This document shows, piece by piece, positions 41,183 through 50,561 of a DNA stretch of 53,894 nt (positions are counted from its first letter, which is position 1; every line of letters begins with the position of its first letter). Under the pieces are notes generated by a model. It had not been told where the DNA came from. It was given only the letters and a program-made list of their open reading frames with translations, and ran no database searches. Made by a program: the position numbers and the translations under genes. Origin of the DNA: Vulcanimicrobiota bacterium (GTDB taxonomy: Bacteria; Vulcanimicrobiota; Vulcanimicrobiia; Vulcanimicrobiales; Vulcanimicrobiaceae); assembly GCA_019240755.1 (NCBI GenBank), contig JAFAXS010000084.1:1-53894 (forward strand). The letters are read 5' to 3'.

Positions 41183-42181
41183 ATGCTCGCCACCGCGGTC
41201 GCCGACCGATTCGAACTTGTGACGGTACCGCCGCGCCGCGGCGTGCCGTCGTTCGCAGAAGAGGTCGGCTCGGGCCTCCGCGCGACCCCGATGCGCCTCT
41301 CGTCGAAATATTTGTACGACGAGGTCGGATCGGCGCTCTTCGACGCGATCACGCGACTGCCCGAATACTATCTGACGCGCGCCGAAACGGAGATTCTCGC
41401 GCAGTGGGGCTGGCAGATCGTTCGCATGCTCGATGCACCGCTCGACTTCTTGGAGCTCGGGAGCGGCAGCGCCGCGAAGACGCGGCGATTGATCGGCGAG
41501 GCGCTGCGTCTGCAAACCCAGCTGCGATACAGTCCGATCGACATCTCGAGCGAAGCGATCCGCGCTTCATCGCTCGCGCTCGTCGAAAGTTTTCCCGGAC
41601 TCTCGGTGCGGGCGTACGCGGGCGACTACTTCGACGTGCTTCGCTCGTGCGAGCTCTACTCCGCTCGCAAGATGCTCGCCATGTTCATGGGTTCGAACAT
41701 CGGTAACTACGAGCCTGACCATGCTGCGGAGCTCTTGACGCTGCTGCACGACGCCTTGCGGCCTGGAGACGGGCTGCTGGTCGGCGCGGATCTCAAGAAG
41801 GACCCAGCAACGTTGGAGCTGGCCTACGACGATCCGGCCGGCGTGACGGCCGCCTTCAACCTCAACCTCCTCGCTCGAATCAATCGGGAGCTCGATGGAA
41901 CCTTCGACGTCCGCCGGTTCCGGCACGTCGCGGCGTACGACGAACGGCGCGGATCGGTCGACTCATATCTCGAGGCTCGGGCAAAGAGCGATGTCGCGAT
42001 CGGCGCGATCGGCATGCACCTCTCGCTGGCGCGCGGCGAACGGATTCACACCGAGTCCTCGTATAAGTTCGACGACGAGGACCTGATTAGGTTGGGCGAA
42101 CGAGCCGGCTTTCGTTCGGTGTCGGCATGGCACGACGACGCACGCCGCTTCACCGTCCGGCTCTTTGTTAGAGGTTCCTAG
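41183..42181 (+). CDS. egtD: EgtD-like histidine N-alpha-methyltransferase
   Basis: A 332-residue SAM-dependent methyltransferase of the EgtD (DUF2260) family, which trimethylates histidine to hercynine, the first step to ergothioneine. Family blocks are KYLYDEVGSALFDAITRLPE, the SAM loop ELGSGSAAKTR, and MGSNIGNY. The length is normal. No EgtB sulfoxide synthase is in the window, so the rest of the pathway must be elsewhere or the substrate differs. Its TAG stop shares CTAG with the stop of the convergent ABC permease. Confidence 0.88.
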   Translation: MLATAVADRFELVTVPPRRGVPSFAEEVGSGLRATPMRLSSKYLYDEVGSALFDAITRLPEYYLTRAETEILAQWGWQIVRMLDAPLDFLELGSGSAAKTRRLIGEALRLQTQLRYSPIDISSEAIRASSLALVESFPGLSVRAYAGDYFDVLRSCELYSARKMLAMFMGSNIGNYEPDHAAELLTLLHDALRPGDGLLVGADLKKDPATLELAYDDPAGVTAAFNLNLLARINRELDGTFDVRRFRHVAAYDERRGSVDSYLEARAKSDVAIGAIGMHLSLARGERIHTESSYKFDDEDLIRLGERAGFRSVSAWHDDARRFTVRLFVRGS

Positions 42182-42789
42182 ATCGTAGCGGCCCGCTCGA
42201 CCAAGCGCAACGCGCCATCGGCCGCGATTGCCAAGAGCGAAGCGGCGATGCTTCCCGCGACGATCATCGCCGGCTGATGCAAGGTCAGCCCGTTGAAGAT
42301 GAGCACGCCGAGACCGACTCCTCCTACGTAGCCTCCCAGGGTTGCGATGGCAATTGATGCGACGGTGGCAATTCGCACGCCGCCGAGCATGACTGGCAAG
42401 GCCTGTCGCACCTCGACACCCCAGAGCACTTGCGAGGACGACATTCCGAGGCCGCGGGCCGCGTCGACTTGGGCCGCATCCACGCCGCCGATTCCGGCGG
42501 CGACGCCGCGCGCCAGCATGAACTGCGCGTAGACGACCAGCGCAATGAAGATCGGAAGAAAACCGAGGCCGACCCATTGCACCACCACCGCCAGCAACGC
42601 GAGGCTGGGAACGGTGTAGATCGCGCCCAGCGTGCCGAGCAGCCACGGCGACACGCGCGGCCGTCGCGCGGCCAACACGCCGAGCGGAAACGCAAACAGC
42701 GCCGCAACGACGAGCGCGATGACGACCAGCTCGACGTGGGTTGCCGCCAGCGCGGCGACTCGCGCGGGGTGTGCGAGCAAATACGTCAC
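42178..42789 (-). CDS. Osmoprotectant/glycine betaine ABC transporter permease (OpuCB/ProW-like)
   Basis: A 203-residue inner-membrane permease with about five helices. The binding-protein-dependent transport block is visible around GIGGVDAAQVDAARGLGMSS, the EAA loop. The GTG start at 42789 overlaps the ATPase stop (GTGA); a longer frame upstream lies only within the ATPase gene. It is the last gene of a four-gene operon and probably forms a heterodimer with the other permease. Confidence 0.88.
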   Translation of the reverse strand: MTYLLAHPARVAALAATHVELVVIALVVAALFAFPLGVLAARRPRVSPWLLGTLGAIYTVPSLALLAVVVQWVGLGFLPIFIALVVYAQFMLARGVAAGIGGVDAAQVDAARGLGMSSSQVLWGVEVRQALPVMLGGVRIATVASIAIATLGGYVGGVGLGVLIFNGLTLHQPAMIVAGSIAASLLAIAADGALRLVERAATI

Positions 42790-43583
42790 GGCGGCGAACC
42801 GCGCAGCCGCTCGCGCGACGCGAGATAGTAGCGCTCGTACACCTCGTCCGCGGCGTGAACGAGCTCGCGGACGTAGGTCGTCGCGGGCTTCGCGAGCAGC
42901 TCTTCCGGAGTTCCGGTCTGCTCGATGCGTCCGAGCCGCATCACGACGATCCGGTCCGCGAGCCGAAACGCCTCTTCGACGTCGTGCGTCACGAAGAGCG
43001 TCGTGGTTCGAAGTTCGCGCACGATGCGAATGAGCTCGCGTTGCAGCGACGTTCGCACCAGCGAATCGACCGCGCCGAACGGTTCGTCCATCAGCAGCGC
43101 GCGAGGCTTGGCGGCGATCGCGCGGGCGACGCCGATGCGCTGCGCCTCGCCGCCGGAGAGCCGGTTCGGCGAACGATCGCGATACGCCGTCGGGTCGAGT
43201 CCGACCAACTGCAGCAGCTCGTCGACCCTCGCCGCGCTCGTCGCACCGTCCCACCCCAATAGCCTCGGAACGACCGCGATGTTCTGCGCGACGGTCATGT
43301 GCGTAAAGAGCCCGATCGCCTGGATCACGTAGCCGATTTGCCGGCGTAGCTCGACGGCATCGAGCTGCGTTACGTCGGTGCCGTCGAGGAGCACGCGCCC
43401 GGCGTCGAGTGGCACCAGCCGGTTGACCGTGCGCAGCAGCGTTGACTTGCCGCAGCCGGACGGGCCGAGCAGCACGACGAGCTCGCCGCCTTCGCATTCG
43501 AGCGTGATATTCTCGATCGCATTGCGGCTCGCGCCGGAATACCGCACGCTCGCGCCTTCGAAAGATATGCTGGCGGGCGTCAC
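42786..43583 (-). CDS. Osmoprotectant/glycine betaine ABC transporter ATP-binding protein
   Basis: A 265-residue ABC ATPase. Walker A is LGPSGCGKST, the signature is LSGGEAQR, Walker B is ALLMDEPFGAVD, and the switch histidine is in FVTHDVEEAF. It matches the OpuA/ProV subfamily but has no C-terminal CBS domains, the usual ionic-strength sensor of that group. The GTG start overlaps the binding-protein stop (GTGA). Confidence 0.92.
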   Translation of the reverse strand: MTPASISFEGASVRYSGASRNAIENITLECEGGELVVLLGPSGCGKSTLLRTVNRLVPLDAGRVLLDGTDVTQLDAVELRRQIGYVIQAIGLFTHMTVAQNIAVVPRLLGWDGATSAARVDELLQLVGLDPTAYRDRSPNRLSGGEAQRIGVARAIAAKPRALLMDEPFGAVDSLVRTSLQRELIRIVRELRTTTLFVTHDVEEAFRLADRIVVMRLGRIEQTGTPEELLAKPATTYVRELVHAADEVYERYYLASRERLRGSPP

Positions 43584-44452
43584 GTCTCTGCGCGAAGGAA
43601 TTCCGCAGCGACATCCGCCGGGTCTTGCTGCTTGTTTTCGACCGCATCGTTCATGGCTCGGGCGACGCCGTCCGTGATTCGCGGCGATACGGCGTCGAGG
43701 GTCTCGCGCAGCGCGGGATGCGCGCGCAGCGCGGCGGCCCGGACGACCGGCGCGATGTTGTACGCCGGCCAAAAGTGGCGGTCGTCGCGTAGCACGATCA
43801 GCGACTGCGTCGCGATCGCGCCGTCGGTCGTAAAGGCCGTGGCAACGTCCGCCTTTCCGTCGAGCAGCGCGCGGTACTTCAGCGCGATGTCGTACGTGCG
43901 AACGTCGCGGAAGTTAAATCCACCATAGAAGCGCTGGAGGCCTGGCAAGCCGTCCGGCCGGGCGAGGAACTCTTGAATCGTGGCCAGGCGCAGCCGCGGC
44001 GCGGCGCGCGCCACGTCGGAGAGGGTGGCGAGGTGTTCGCGCGCCGCCACCTCACGTGTCGTTGCCAATCCCTGCGAGTCGTTCATCGGCGAAGGCGCGA
44101 GCCACACGATGCCGTAGCGCCCGCGGAACTCGCGCGCCACGGTGGCAAACGCGGCCCGCGGATTCGACTGCGGCGGCAGGTGGAGCACGTCGATCAGCGC
44201 CGTTCCCGTATACTCGGGATAACAGTCGACGTTGCCCCGTTGCATCGCCGCGATCGCGATCTGCGTCGAGCCGAGATTGAACAGTCGCTGCACGCGCAGC
44301 CCCGCGCGCTCGAGCGCCTGCGCGTAGACCTCGGCGATCACGAACGACTCGGTAAAGTTCTTCGATGCGACGCGAATCGCCGACGGATCGAAGGCGCAGC
44401 GCGCGAGCAGCGGTGCCGCGCCGAGCCGCGCGAGCGCTTCCCTACGCTTCAC
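43580..44452 (-). CDS. Osmoprotectant ABC transporter substrate-binding protein (OpuAC/OsmX-like)
   Basis: A 290-residue exported binding protein. The N terminus KRREALARLGAAPLLARC looks like a Tat-type or poor lipoprotein signal. The mature part begins IRVASKNFTESFVIAEVYAQ and contains DCYPEYTGTALIDVL, both characteristic of quaternary-ammonium binding proteins. The GTG start at 44452 overlaps the upstream permease by 11 bases. It delivers glycine betaine, choline or a similar solute to the permease pair. Confidence 0.88.
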   Translation of the reverse strand: MKRREALARLGAAPLLARCAFDPSAIRVASKNFTESFVIAEVYAQALERAGLRVQRLFNLGSTQIAIAAMQRGNVDCYPEYTGTALIDVLHLPPQSNPRAAFATVAREFRGRYGIVWLAPSPMNDSQGLATTREVAAREHLATLSDVARAAPRLRLATIQEFLARPDGLPGLQRFYGGFNFRDVRTYDIALKYRALLDGKADVATAFTTDGAIATQSLIVLRDDRHFWPAYNIAPVVRAAALRAHPALRETLDAVSPRITDGVARAMNDAVENKQQDPADVAAEFLRAET

Positions 44453-45038
44453 GTGCCGCGAGGCGGCCACTCGCCGCCAGCAAAAGGTCGGCGCCGAGGG
44501 CGAGCGCGGCGACAACGGCCGCGGCGCCAAAGAGCAGCGGAGAGTTGTCGGTTTGCAATCCGCGCACTATCTCGTCGCCCAAGCCGCCGGCGCCGATGAA
44601 CGTGGCGAGGGTCGCGCTCGCAATCGTTTCGGTGGTGGCCGTGCGCACGCCGGAGAGCGATACCGGTATCGCGAGCGGAACGATCACACGGAAGAAACGC
44701 TGTGCGCCCGTCATGCCCATCGCGGTCGCGGCTTCGAGTGCGGCGGGCGCAACGCCGCGTATCCCTACGTCAACGTTGATGACAATCGGCGGGATCGCCA
44801 GCAGGGCGAGCGCGACGACGGCGGGCGCGACGCCGACGCCGAGCAGCGGCAAGAGCAGCATCAAGATCGCGAGACTGGGCAACGTGCGGCCGACGCTCGC
44901 CAGGCCGAGCACTCCGCCACGCAGCGCCGCCCGGTTCGCCGCAAGAATGCCGAGGGGCACGGCGACGACCAGCGCCAACGCCAGCGCGGACGCCGCGAGT
45001 CCAAGATGCTGCAGCACGTGCCCACCGAGTTCGGCCAT
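44442..45038 (-). CDS. Osmoprotectant/glycine betaine ABC transporter permease, first copy
   Basis: A 198-residue permease with about five helices. The EAA-loop region is APAALEAATAMGMTGAQRF, followed by FIGAGGLGDEIVRG, typical of OpuCB/OpuCD and ProW permeases. It is the first gene of the operon permease-binding protein-ATPase-permease. ATG 45038 and GTG 45041 are adjacent possible starts. The divergent ppk1 gene begins 63 bases away, so both promoters share that gap. Confidence 0.88.
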   Translation of the reverse strand: MAELGGHVLQHLGLAASALALALVVAVPLGILAANRAALRGGVLGLASVGRTLPSLAILMLLLPLLGVGVAPAVVALALLAIPPIVINVDVGIRGVAPAALEAATAMGMTGAQRFFRVIVPLAIPVSLSGVRTATTETIASATLATFIGAGGLGDEIVRGLQTDNSPLLFGAAAVVAALALGADLLLAASGRLAAREA

Positions 45039-45101
45039 CACGCCGCCCTTTTGCCGCCTAGAAGGCGAAACCCGGCCCCCAGCGCAAGCAATGACGACTC
45101 A

Positions 45102-47213
45102 ATGGTTACGCGTCCCCATGTTTCCCCGGCTGCGACGCCGGTCGTATCGCTCGACGACCCGGCACTCTACATCAGTCGGGAGCTTTCGTGGGTCGAATTC
45201 AATGACCGCGTACTGGAAGAGGCGCTTGACGCAGGCAATCCGCTAATGGAGCGCTTTAAATTCGTCGCGATCTACGGCACGAACCTCGACGAGTTCTTCA
45301 TGATTCGCGTGGCGGCGATCAAGCAGCAGATCGAGGCGCAGGTCGTACGGCGCTCCGAAGACGGCCGCACGCCGACCGAGCACCTGGGAGCGATCTCGGA
45401 ACGTCTGCGCCGCTCCCTGCCGCAGCAGATGCGGGTGCTCAACGAGGAACTGTTGCCCGCCCTGGAACGCGAGGGCATACGGCTGCTGCGCGTCGGCGAG
45501 CTGGATGAAGGTACGCAAATCGCGCTCGAGCGCACGTTCGACGAACGCGTGTTTCCGGTGCTCACGCCGCTTGCCGTAGATAGCGGACATCCCTTCCCGT
45601 ACATTTCGAACCTGTCGCTCTCGCTGGCCGTCGAGCTGGAAGAGACGACGCGCGAAGGCGTCGAGCTGCACTTCGCGCGCATCAAAATTCCGCCAACGCT
45701 TCCGCGATTCGTCCCGGTGGAGGATGGAGCGCCCAACGAACGGCGATTCGTCCTGCTGGAAGACCTGATTGCGCATCATCTCGACGGGCTGTTTCCGGGT
45801 CTGCGCGTGCGCGACTCGTACTTGTTTCGCGTAACGCGCGACGCCGATCTCGACTTGCAGGAGGACGAGGCCGACGATCTGCTGCGCGCGATCGAATCGG
45901 AGCTGCGCCGCCGGAGATTCGGCGAGCCCGTGCGGCTGGAGATCGAGCGTGGCATGCCGGACTACATGCGCGAGTTTCTTTGCAACTCGCTCGAGTTGCA
46001 GGCCGTGGACTGCTACGAGATCGAGGGATTGATGGCGCTCAGCGATCTCTGGCAGCTCGTGAATCTACCCGGCTACGATCACCTCCGCGACAAGCCGTTC
46101 TTGCCGGCCATCCCCAAACGATTGATCGGCGCGACGGATATCTTCGCGCAGATCCGCGAGAGCGATATCCTGTTGCACCACCCGTACGAGTCGTTCGATC
46201 CGGTCATCCAGTTTTTGCAGCAGGCGGCCGAAGACGAGAAGGTATTGGCCATCAAGGCCACGCTCTATCGCACGTCCGGAAAAAACTCGCCGATCGTGCG
46301 CGCGCTGCTCACCGCCGCCGAAAACGAGAAGCAAGTCGCGGTGGTCATCGAGCTCAAGGCGCGCTTCGACGAAGAGAACAACATCGAATGGGCAAAGCGC
46401 CTCGAACGCGCGGGCGCGCACGTCGTCTACGGCTTTGCGAATCAGAAGGTGCATGCCAAGACGATTCTGGTCGTGCGGCAAGACGACGACGGCCTGCGAC
46501 GCTACATGCATTTCGGCACGGGCAACTACAACGAGAAGACGGCCAAGCTCTATACGGACCTGAGCCTCTTCACGAGCCGCTCCGAGCTGGGGTTGGACGA
46601 CGCGCAACTTTTCAACGCGCTCACCGGCTTCTCTAAGGTGACGGATTACGAAGATCTGTGGGTCGCCCCCGTGACGCTGCACCGCGAGTTGCTGGCAAGC
46701 ATCGAGCGCGAGACGGAACACGCCAGGGCCGGACGGCCCGCGGGGATCCGGGCGAAGATCAACGCGCTGACCGAAGGCGAGGTCGTGCGAGCGCTCTACC
46801 GCGCGTCGCAGGCGGGCGTCGCCGTTGACTTGCTCGTGCGGGGCATGTGCGTCTTGCGACCCGGCGTTCCCGGCGTCAGCGAGAACATTCGCGTGCGCAG
46901 CATCGTCGGACGATTCTTGGAGCACTCGCGAATGTACGTCTTCGAAAACGGCGGCGAGATGGAAGTCCATATCGGCAGTGCCGACTGGATGGGACGCAAC
47001 CTCGACCGGCGCGTGGAGCTCGCGGTTCCGGTCCTAGATCCGGTGATGGCGCAGACGCTCGCATCTGCGATCCTGCGCGTCTTGCTGTCGGATAACGTCA
47101 AGAGCCGAGAGTTGCACCTCGACGGCACGTACCGCCGGCGTTCTCCCGCGTCGGGCGAGATGCCGATCGACGCGCAGCGCGTCTTCCTGACACAGGCTCA
47201 GGCGCTGGGATAA
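45102..47213 (+). CDS. ppk1: Polyphosphate kinase 1
   Basis: A 703-residue enzyme that makes polyphosphate from ATP. The autophosphorylated histidine is His451 in KVHAKTI, and the second catalytic histidine is His608 in FLEHSRMYV; the spacing of 157 equals that in E. coli Ppk. The N-terminal block YISRELSWVEFNDRVLEEA and IGSADWMGRNLDRR near the C terminus are family signatures. The only start before the conserved domain is ATG 45102; the frame is open further upstream but without a start. With six phosphoesterases nearby it fits phosphate acquisition and storage. Confidence 0.96.
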   Translation: MVTRPHVSPAATPVVSLDDPALYISRELSWVEFNDRVLEEALDAGNPLMERFKFVAIYGTNLDEFFMIRVAAIKQQIEAQVVRRSEDGRTPTEHLGAISERLRRSLPQQMRVLNEELLPALEREGIRLLRVGELDEGTQIALERTFDERVFPVLTPLAVDSGHPFPYISNLSLSLAVELEETTREGVELHFARIKIPPTLPRFVPVEDGAPNERRFVLLEDLIAHHLDGLFPGLRVRDSYLFRVTRDADLDLQEDEADDLLRAIESELRRRRFGEPVRLEIERGMPDYMREFLCNSLELQAVDCYEIEGLMALSDLWQLVNLPGYDHLRDKPFLPAIPKRLIGATDIFAQIRESDILLHHPYESFDPVIQFLQQAAEDEKVLAIKATLYRTSGKNSPIVRALLTAAENEKQVAVVIELKARFDEENNIEWAKRLERAGAHVVYGFANQKVHAKTILVVRQDDDGLRRYMHFGTGNYNEKTAKLYTDLSLFTSRSELGLDDAQLFNALTGFSKVTDYEDLWVAPVTLHRELLASIERETEHARAGRPAGIRAKINALTEGEVVRALYRASQAGVAVDLLVRGMCVLRPGVPGVSENIRVRSIVGRFLEHSRMYVFENGGEMEVHIGSADWMGRNLDRRVELAVPVLDPVMAQTLASAILRVLLSDNVKSRELHLDGTYRRRSPASGEMPIDAQRVFLTQAQALG

Positions 47214-47248
47214 AGACACCTTAACGATCCGGCGCTTAGGCTATTTGC

Positions 47249-50062
47249 ATGGCGCCGGTTCGGCTCTTCCTGGTCATCGCATTGGCCATTCTCTGCGTGG
47301 GGCGCGCTCAGGCCGCCGCCGGCGGACTACGCGCAAGCGTCGTGGATGGCGGGGGCCATCCGATTGCGGGCGCCGCGGTCTCCGCGCGTGGGCCGCGCGA
47401 CTACTTCGGCAGTACGGACGCCGGCGGGACCTTGACGATCGCGGACGCCGCCGCGGGGACGTATCTCGTCAGCGTCACGAAGGCCGGCTACCAGGCCGCA
47501 TCGCAGAGTGGCGTCGTCGTGACGGCGGACAACGTGACGGTGGTTTCGCTGGTAATGCTTCCCGCGACGCTGCAAACGATTGCATTGGTGCGAAGCACGG
47601 CCGGCGGACCGCATTTCAACACGACGTCAGCTTCGGTCAACGTCGTGACGTCGCAAAGCTTTGCGGATCAGGCGCAGTACCAAGTCACGCAGGTTCTGAA
47701 CCAGATTCCGGGCGTGCAGATCTCCCTGCCCGGGGGTTCCACCAACGGCGCGGCTCCGGGGTCGGTGACCGTGCCTAATATTCGCGGTGCGGCGTCGTAT
47801 GAAACCGCCTCCTTGATTGACGGGCACCCCTTGGCCGTCTCGAGCTACGGCGACTATATCACCAGCTATCTCAGCAGCTTCATGTTTGGCAGCGTCGAGG
47901 TCGTGAAGGGACCGGGCTCGAGCGCACTGGAGGTCAACAACGCGATCAACGGTACCGTCAACTTTCGCACGAAGGACCCAACCGCGACCGCGGTTCCCGA
48001 GTACGAAGCCGGCTACACGACTAACGGCGGCACTTACGCGAACCTAGGCCTCACGGCGAGCACGCTCGACGGACGGCTGGGCTACGCGTTCGACGTGTCG
48101 GTCGTCAACGATCCGTCCGCGGCCAACGGCAAACAAGTGCTGATCGATCCGAGTGGTGGCCATGTCGGCGGGTCTTTCGGGAAGCCGCTCGCGGGTTCTG
48201 CCACGTATGCGAACGTCGCGAATACCGAGAGCAACATTCAGACTGGTTACTCGCTGCTCGCCTGCTGCTATACGCTGCTCGGCGATTTCTACAATACGTC
48301 GCAACTCCTGAAGCTGCGCTATCAAATATCGCCGAGTACCGTCGCCACCGTCAGCTATCTCGACGGCCAGACCTTTACGGATCAGAACGACAACGTGGGA
48401 AACATCACCAACGCGCAGTTCCGTCCCGGTAGCGGCTACTCCGGATCGCTCCGCCCGGGGGCGCAGCAGGTGATGTACCTCTTCGCGGGCGCGCCGAACA
48501 ACCTCGTGAACGTCGAGCCGATCTTCCAGGCCGAAGTGAGCTCGGCGATCGGCAACGACACGATCCTGGCGCGCTACTATCACGCCTCGCTCTACCGCGA
48601 GACGCAGCAAGGTACCGGCCCCGGAATCCTCGACCCCTATAGATTGACGCTGTACGGATCGTCGGCGAACTTTTCCCAGCCGTTTAACGGCCTTACGACC
48701 CCCGTAGCGTTCCAGGACTATTTTCAGGAGAGCGAGCTCGACAAACTCGGCGGCTGGTCGTTTCAATACAGGCATCCGTTTGGAGAGAATTCGATCAGCT
48801 TCAGCGCCGATCAGAATACGACGCAGGCAACCTCGTACGAGAACTCGACGTTCACCAACGTCTTCATCCCGCAGGGTTCGTCGCAGCTCTTTACTACGCT
48901 GCAGCTTCATGCGAACCTTGCGCTCTCCCCGACGGTCAGCGCGATGCTCGCGGACTACCAGAACGTCTATCGCAGCACCTACGCCACGAACTGCCCGTTT
49001 TCGTTCGGGTTCTCTAACTGCGCGACCGACGGTTCCAACGTGACCTTTGCGACGAGCACTATCGGCCACAACGACCCGCGCGTGGGCTTCGTTTGGCAAC
49101 CCCATCCGAATCTGGCGGTTCGGCTGGCGGCGGGAAGCGCGATCGCACCCCCCTACCTAAACCTTTTGAGCCAGATCACGGCCCCCAGCGCCCTGTGGGA
49201 TACACAGACAAACATCGCAACGCTGACGAAAAACAGTGGCCAGCTGCGGCCCGAAACGGCCTTCGGCTACGATCTTGGCGCCGACTATCGCTGGCACGAC
49301 GGTTGGACCGTTCTCTCGGGCGACGTTTACGAAAACAATCTCTACAATCACTATTTCGGCGAGACGCTCTTTAGCGGACTGTTCTGCGGCCAGGTCTCGT
49401 ACCCGTGTCTCGATCAGGGCGGACACAAGGCACCCCCAACGGTTCCGATCTATTACTCGCTCAACACGAACATCAGCAACTTCCGCTTCGAAGGCATCGA
49501 GCTCTCGCTGCAGCGCACGCCGCCGGTCGGCTGGGGGTTCAATCTCTCGGGTTCACTGCTTCGCGGTTATGTTTATAATTTGCCGCCATACTTCTACTGC
49601 AGCACGCCCGGGCCGCGCTGTCAGTACAATCAGAACCTTAATATCATCGCGAATCAGAACCTCAACGGCGAAGGGATTGGCAGCGTTTCGTACTCCCCGT
49701 TCTTCGGGTTTGGCAGCACTATCGGCTCACTCAACACGCGCATTCCCTACGCCCAGGGCAACGCCGCGGTTTCCTACACCTTCAAGAACCGGGCCTTCGT
49801 CATGCTCGGCACGACGTACTATGGGAACAACAACTCGCTCAACGAGCCTCCCTTCGGCTACGGGTACTTCACGGTGCGCTATCCGTTTACGCCGATGCTC
49901 TCGCTACAGATCTCCGGCAACAACATTTGGAATGCCTGGCCGGGCGTGGTTCCGATCTACGGAAGCGGCGTGGCCATTCCGCTAGCGAACGGTGGCACCG
50001 CCGCGACGCTCGGGAACGTCCTTGGCCCAGCCACCTGGACGTTCTTGTTAACGGATCGCTAG
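47249..50062 (+). CDS. TonB-dependent receptor with carboxypeptidase-like regulatory domain
   Basis: A 937-residue outer-membrane receptor. After a signal peptide (about residues 1-23) comes a carboxypeptidase-regulatory-like domain (about 26-108). A plug follows with the NQIPGVQI and VPNIRGAASYETASLIDG blocks and SVEVVKGPGSSALE. A long beta-barrel fills the remainder. It should import a siderophore, vitamin or glycan with energy from TonB. No TonB/ExbBD genes are in the window. The last 15 bases overlap the convergent EVE gene. The ligand is unknown. Confidence 0.9.
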   Translation: MAPVRLFLVIALAILCVGRAQAAAGGLRASVVDGGGHPIAGAAVSARGPRDYFGSTDAGGTLTIADAAAGTYLVSVTKAGYQAASQSGVVVTADNVTVVSLVMLPATLQTIALVRSTAGGPHFNTTSASVNVVTSQSFADQAQYQVTQVLNQIPGVQISLPGGSTNGAAPGSVTVPNIRGAASYETASLIDGHPLAVSSYGDYITSYLSSFMFGSVEVVKGPGSSALEVNNAINGTVNFRTKDPTATAVPEYEAGYTTNGGTYANLGLTASTLDGRLGYAFDVSVVNDPSAANGKQVLIDPSGGHVGGSFGKPLAGSATYANVANTESNIQTGYSLLACCYTLLGDFYNTSQLLKLRYQISPSTVATVSYLDGQTFTDQNDNVGNITNAQFRPGSGYSGSLRPGAQQVMYLFAGAPNNLVNVEPIFQAEVSSAIGNDTILARYYHASLYRETQQGTGPGILDPYRLTLYGSSANFSQPFNGLTTPVAFQDYFQESELDKLGGWSFQYRHPFGENSISFSADQNTTQATSYENSTFTNVFIPQGSSQLFTTLQLHANLALSPTVSAMLADYQNVYRSTYATNCPFSFGFSNCATDGSNVTFATSTIGHNDPRVGFVWQPHPNLAVRLAAGSAIAPPYLNLLSQITAPSALWDTQTNIATLTKNSGQLRPETAFGYDLGADYRWHDGWTVLSGDVYENNLYNHYFGETLFSGLFCGQVSYPCLDQGGHKAPPTVPIYYSLNTNISNFRFEGIELSLQRTPPVGWGFNLSGSLLRGYVYNLPPYFYCSTPGPRCQYNQNLNIIANQNLNGEGIGSVSYSPFFGFGSTIGSLNTRIPYAQGNAAVSYTFKNRAFVMLGTTYYGNNNSLNEPPFGYGYFTVRYPFTPMLSLQISGNNIWNAWPGVVPIYGSGVAIPLANGGTAATLGNVLGPATWTFLLTDR

Positions 50063-50515
50063 GTTCGCCAACTCCAGCACGACCTTCCATTCGTGGGGCA
50101 TGACCGGCTGCACCGACAAGCGCTGATTACGTCGTAGGAGCGGCATCCCGACCAACCGCGGTTCTTCACGCATGCGCGCCAGGGTGACGGGATGCGAAAA
50201 CTCCTCCGCGAACGCGACGTCGACCATGAACCAGATCGGTTTGTCCGTTTTCGCTCGGGCGTCGAAATATTCGCTCGTCCGGTCGAACTGCGTGAAGTCG
50301 GGATAGGCCGTCTTCGCGATCGTGCAAATGCCCACCGCGGCCGGTTCGGCGATGCTCGAGTGATAAAAGAGCGCCAGATCTCCGAGCCGCATCTCCAGCA
50401 TGTTGTTGCGGGCCTGAAAGCTTCGCACGCCGGTCCATGGCGTCGTGCCGTCGTGCTTGAGTTGTTCGAACGAATACGCGCTCGGCTCCGTTTTCATCAG
50501 CCAATACCGCGGCAT
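50048..50515 (-). CDS. EVE-domain protein (thymocyte nuclear protein 1-like)
   Basis: A 155-residue single-domain protein of the EVE (PUA-like) family: YWLMKTEPSAYSFEQL, WTGVRSFQARNNM, GDLALFYHSS and the C-terminal VMPHEW are the family blocks. EVE domains bind modified bases in DNA or RNA. The length is the usual one for a stand-alone bacterial protein. It overlaps the receptor gene tail-to-tail by 15 bases. No restriction or modification genes are adjacent. Confidence 0.92.
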   Translation of the reverse strand: MPRYWLMKTEPSAYSFEQLKHDGTTPWTGVRSFQARNNMLEMRLGDLALFYHSSIAEPAAVGICTIAKTAYPDFTQFDRTSEYFDARAKTDKPIWFMVDVAFAEEFSHPVTLARMREEPRLVGMPLLRRNQRLSVQPVMPHEWKVVLELANLAIR

Positions 50516-50561
50516 GGCAGAATCTTCGCCAAGCCGGCGCCGATGTGCTATCGTGAGTGCG

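Noticed and set aside
44553-45101. Upstream extension of the ppk1 frame across the permease gene
   Set aside because: It is antisense to a clear permease gene and the Ppk1 family start falls at 45102.
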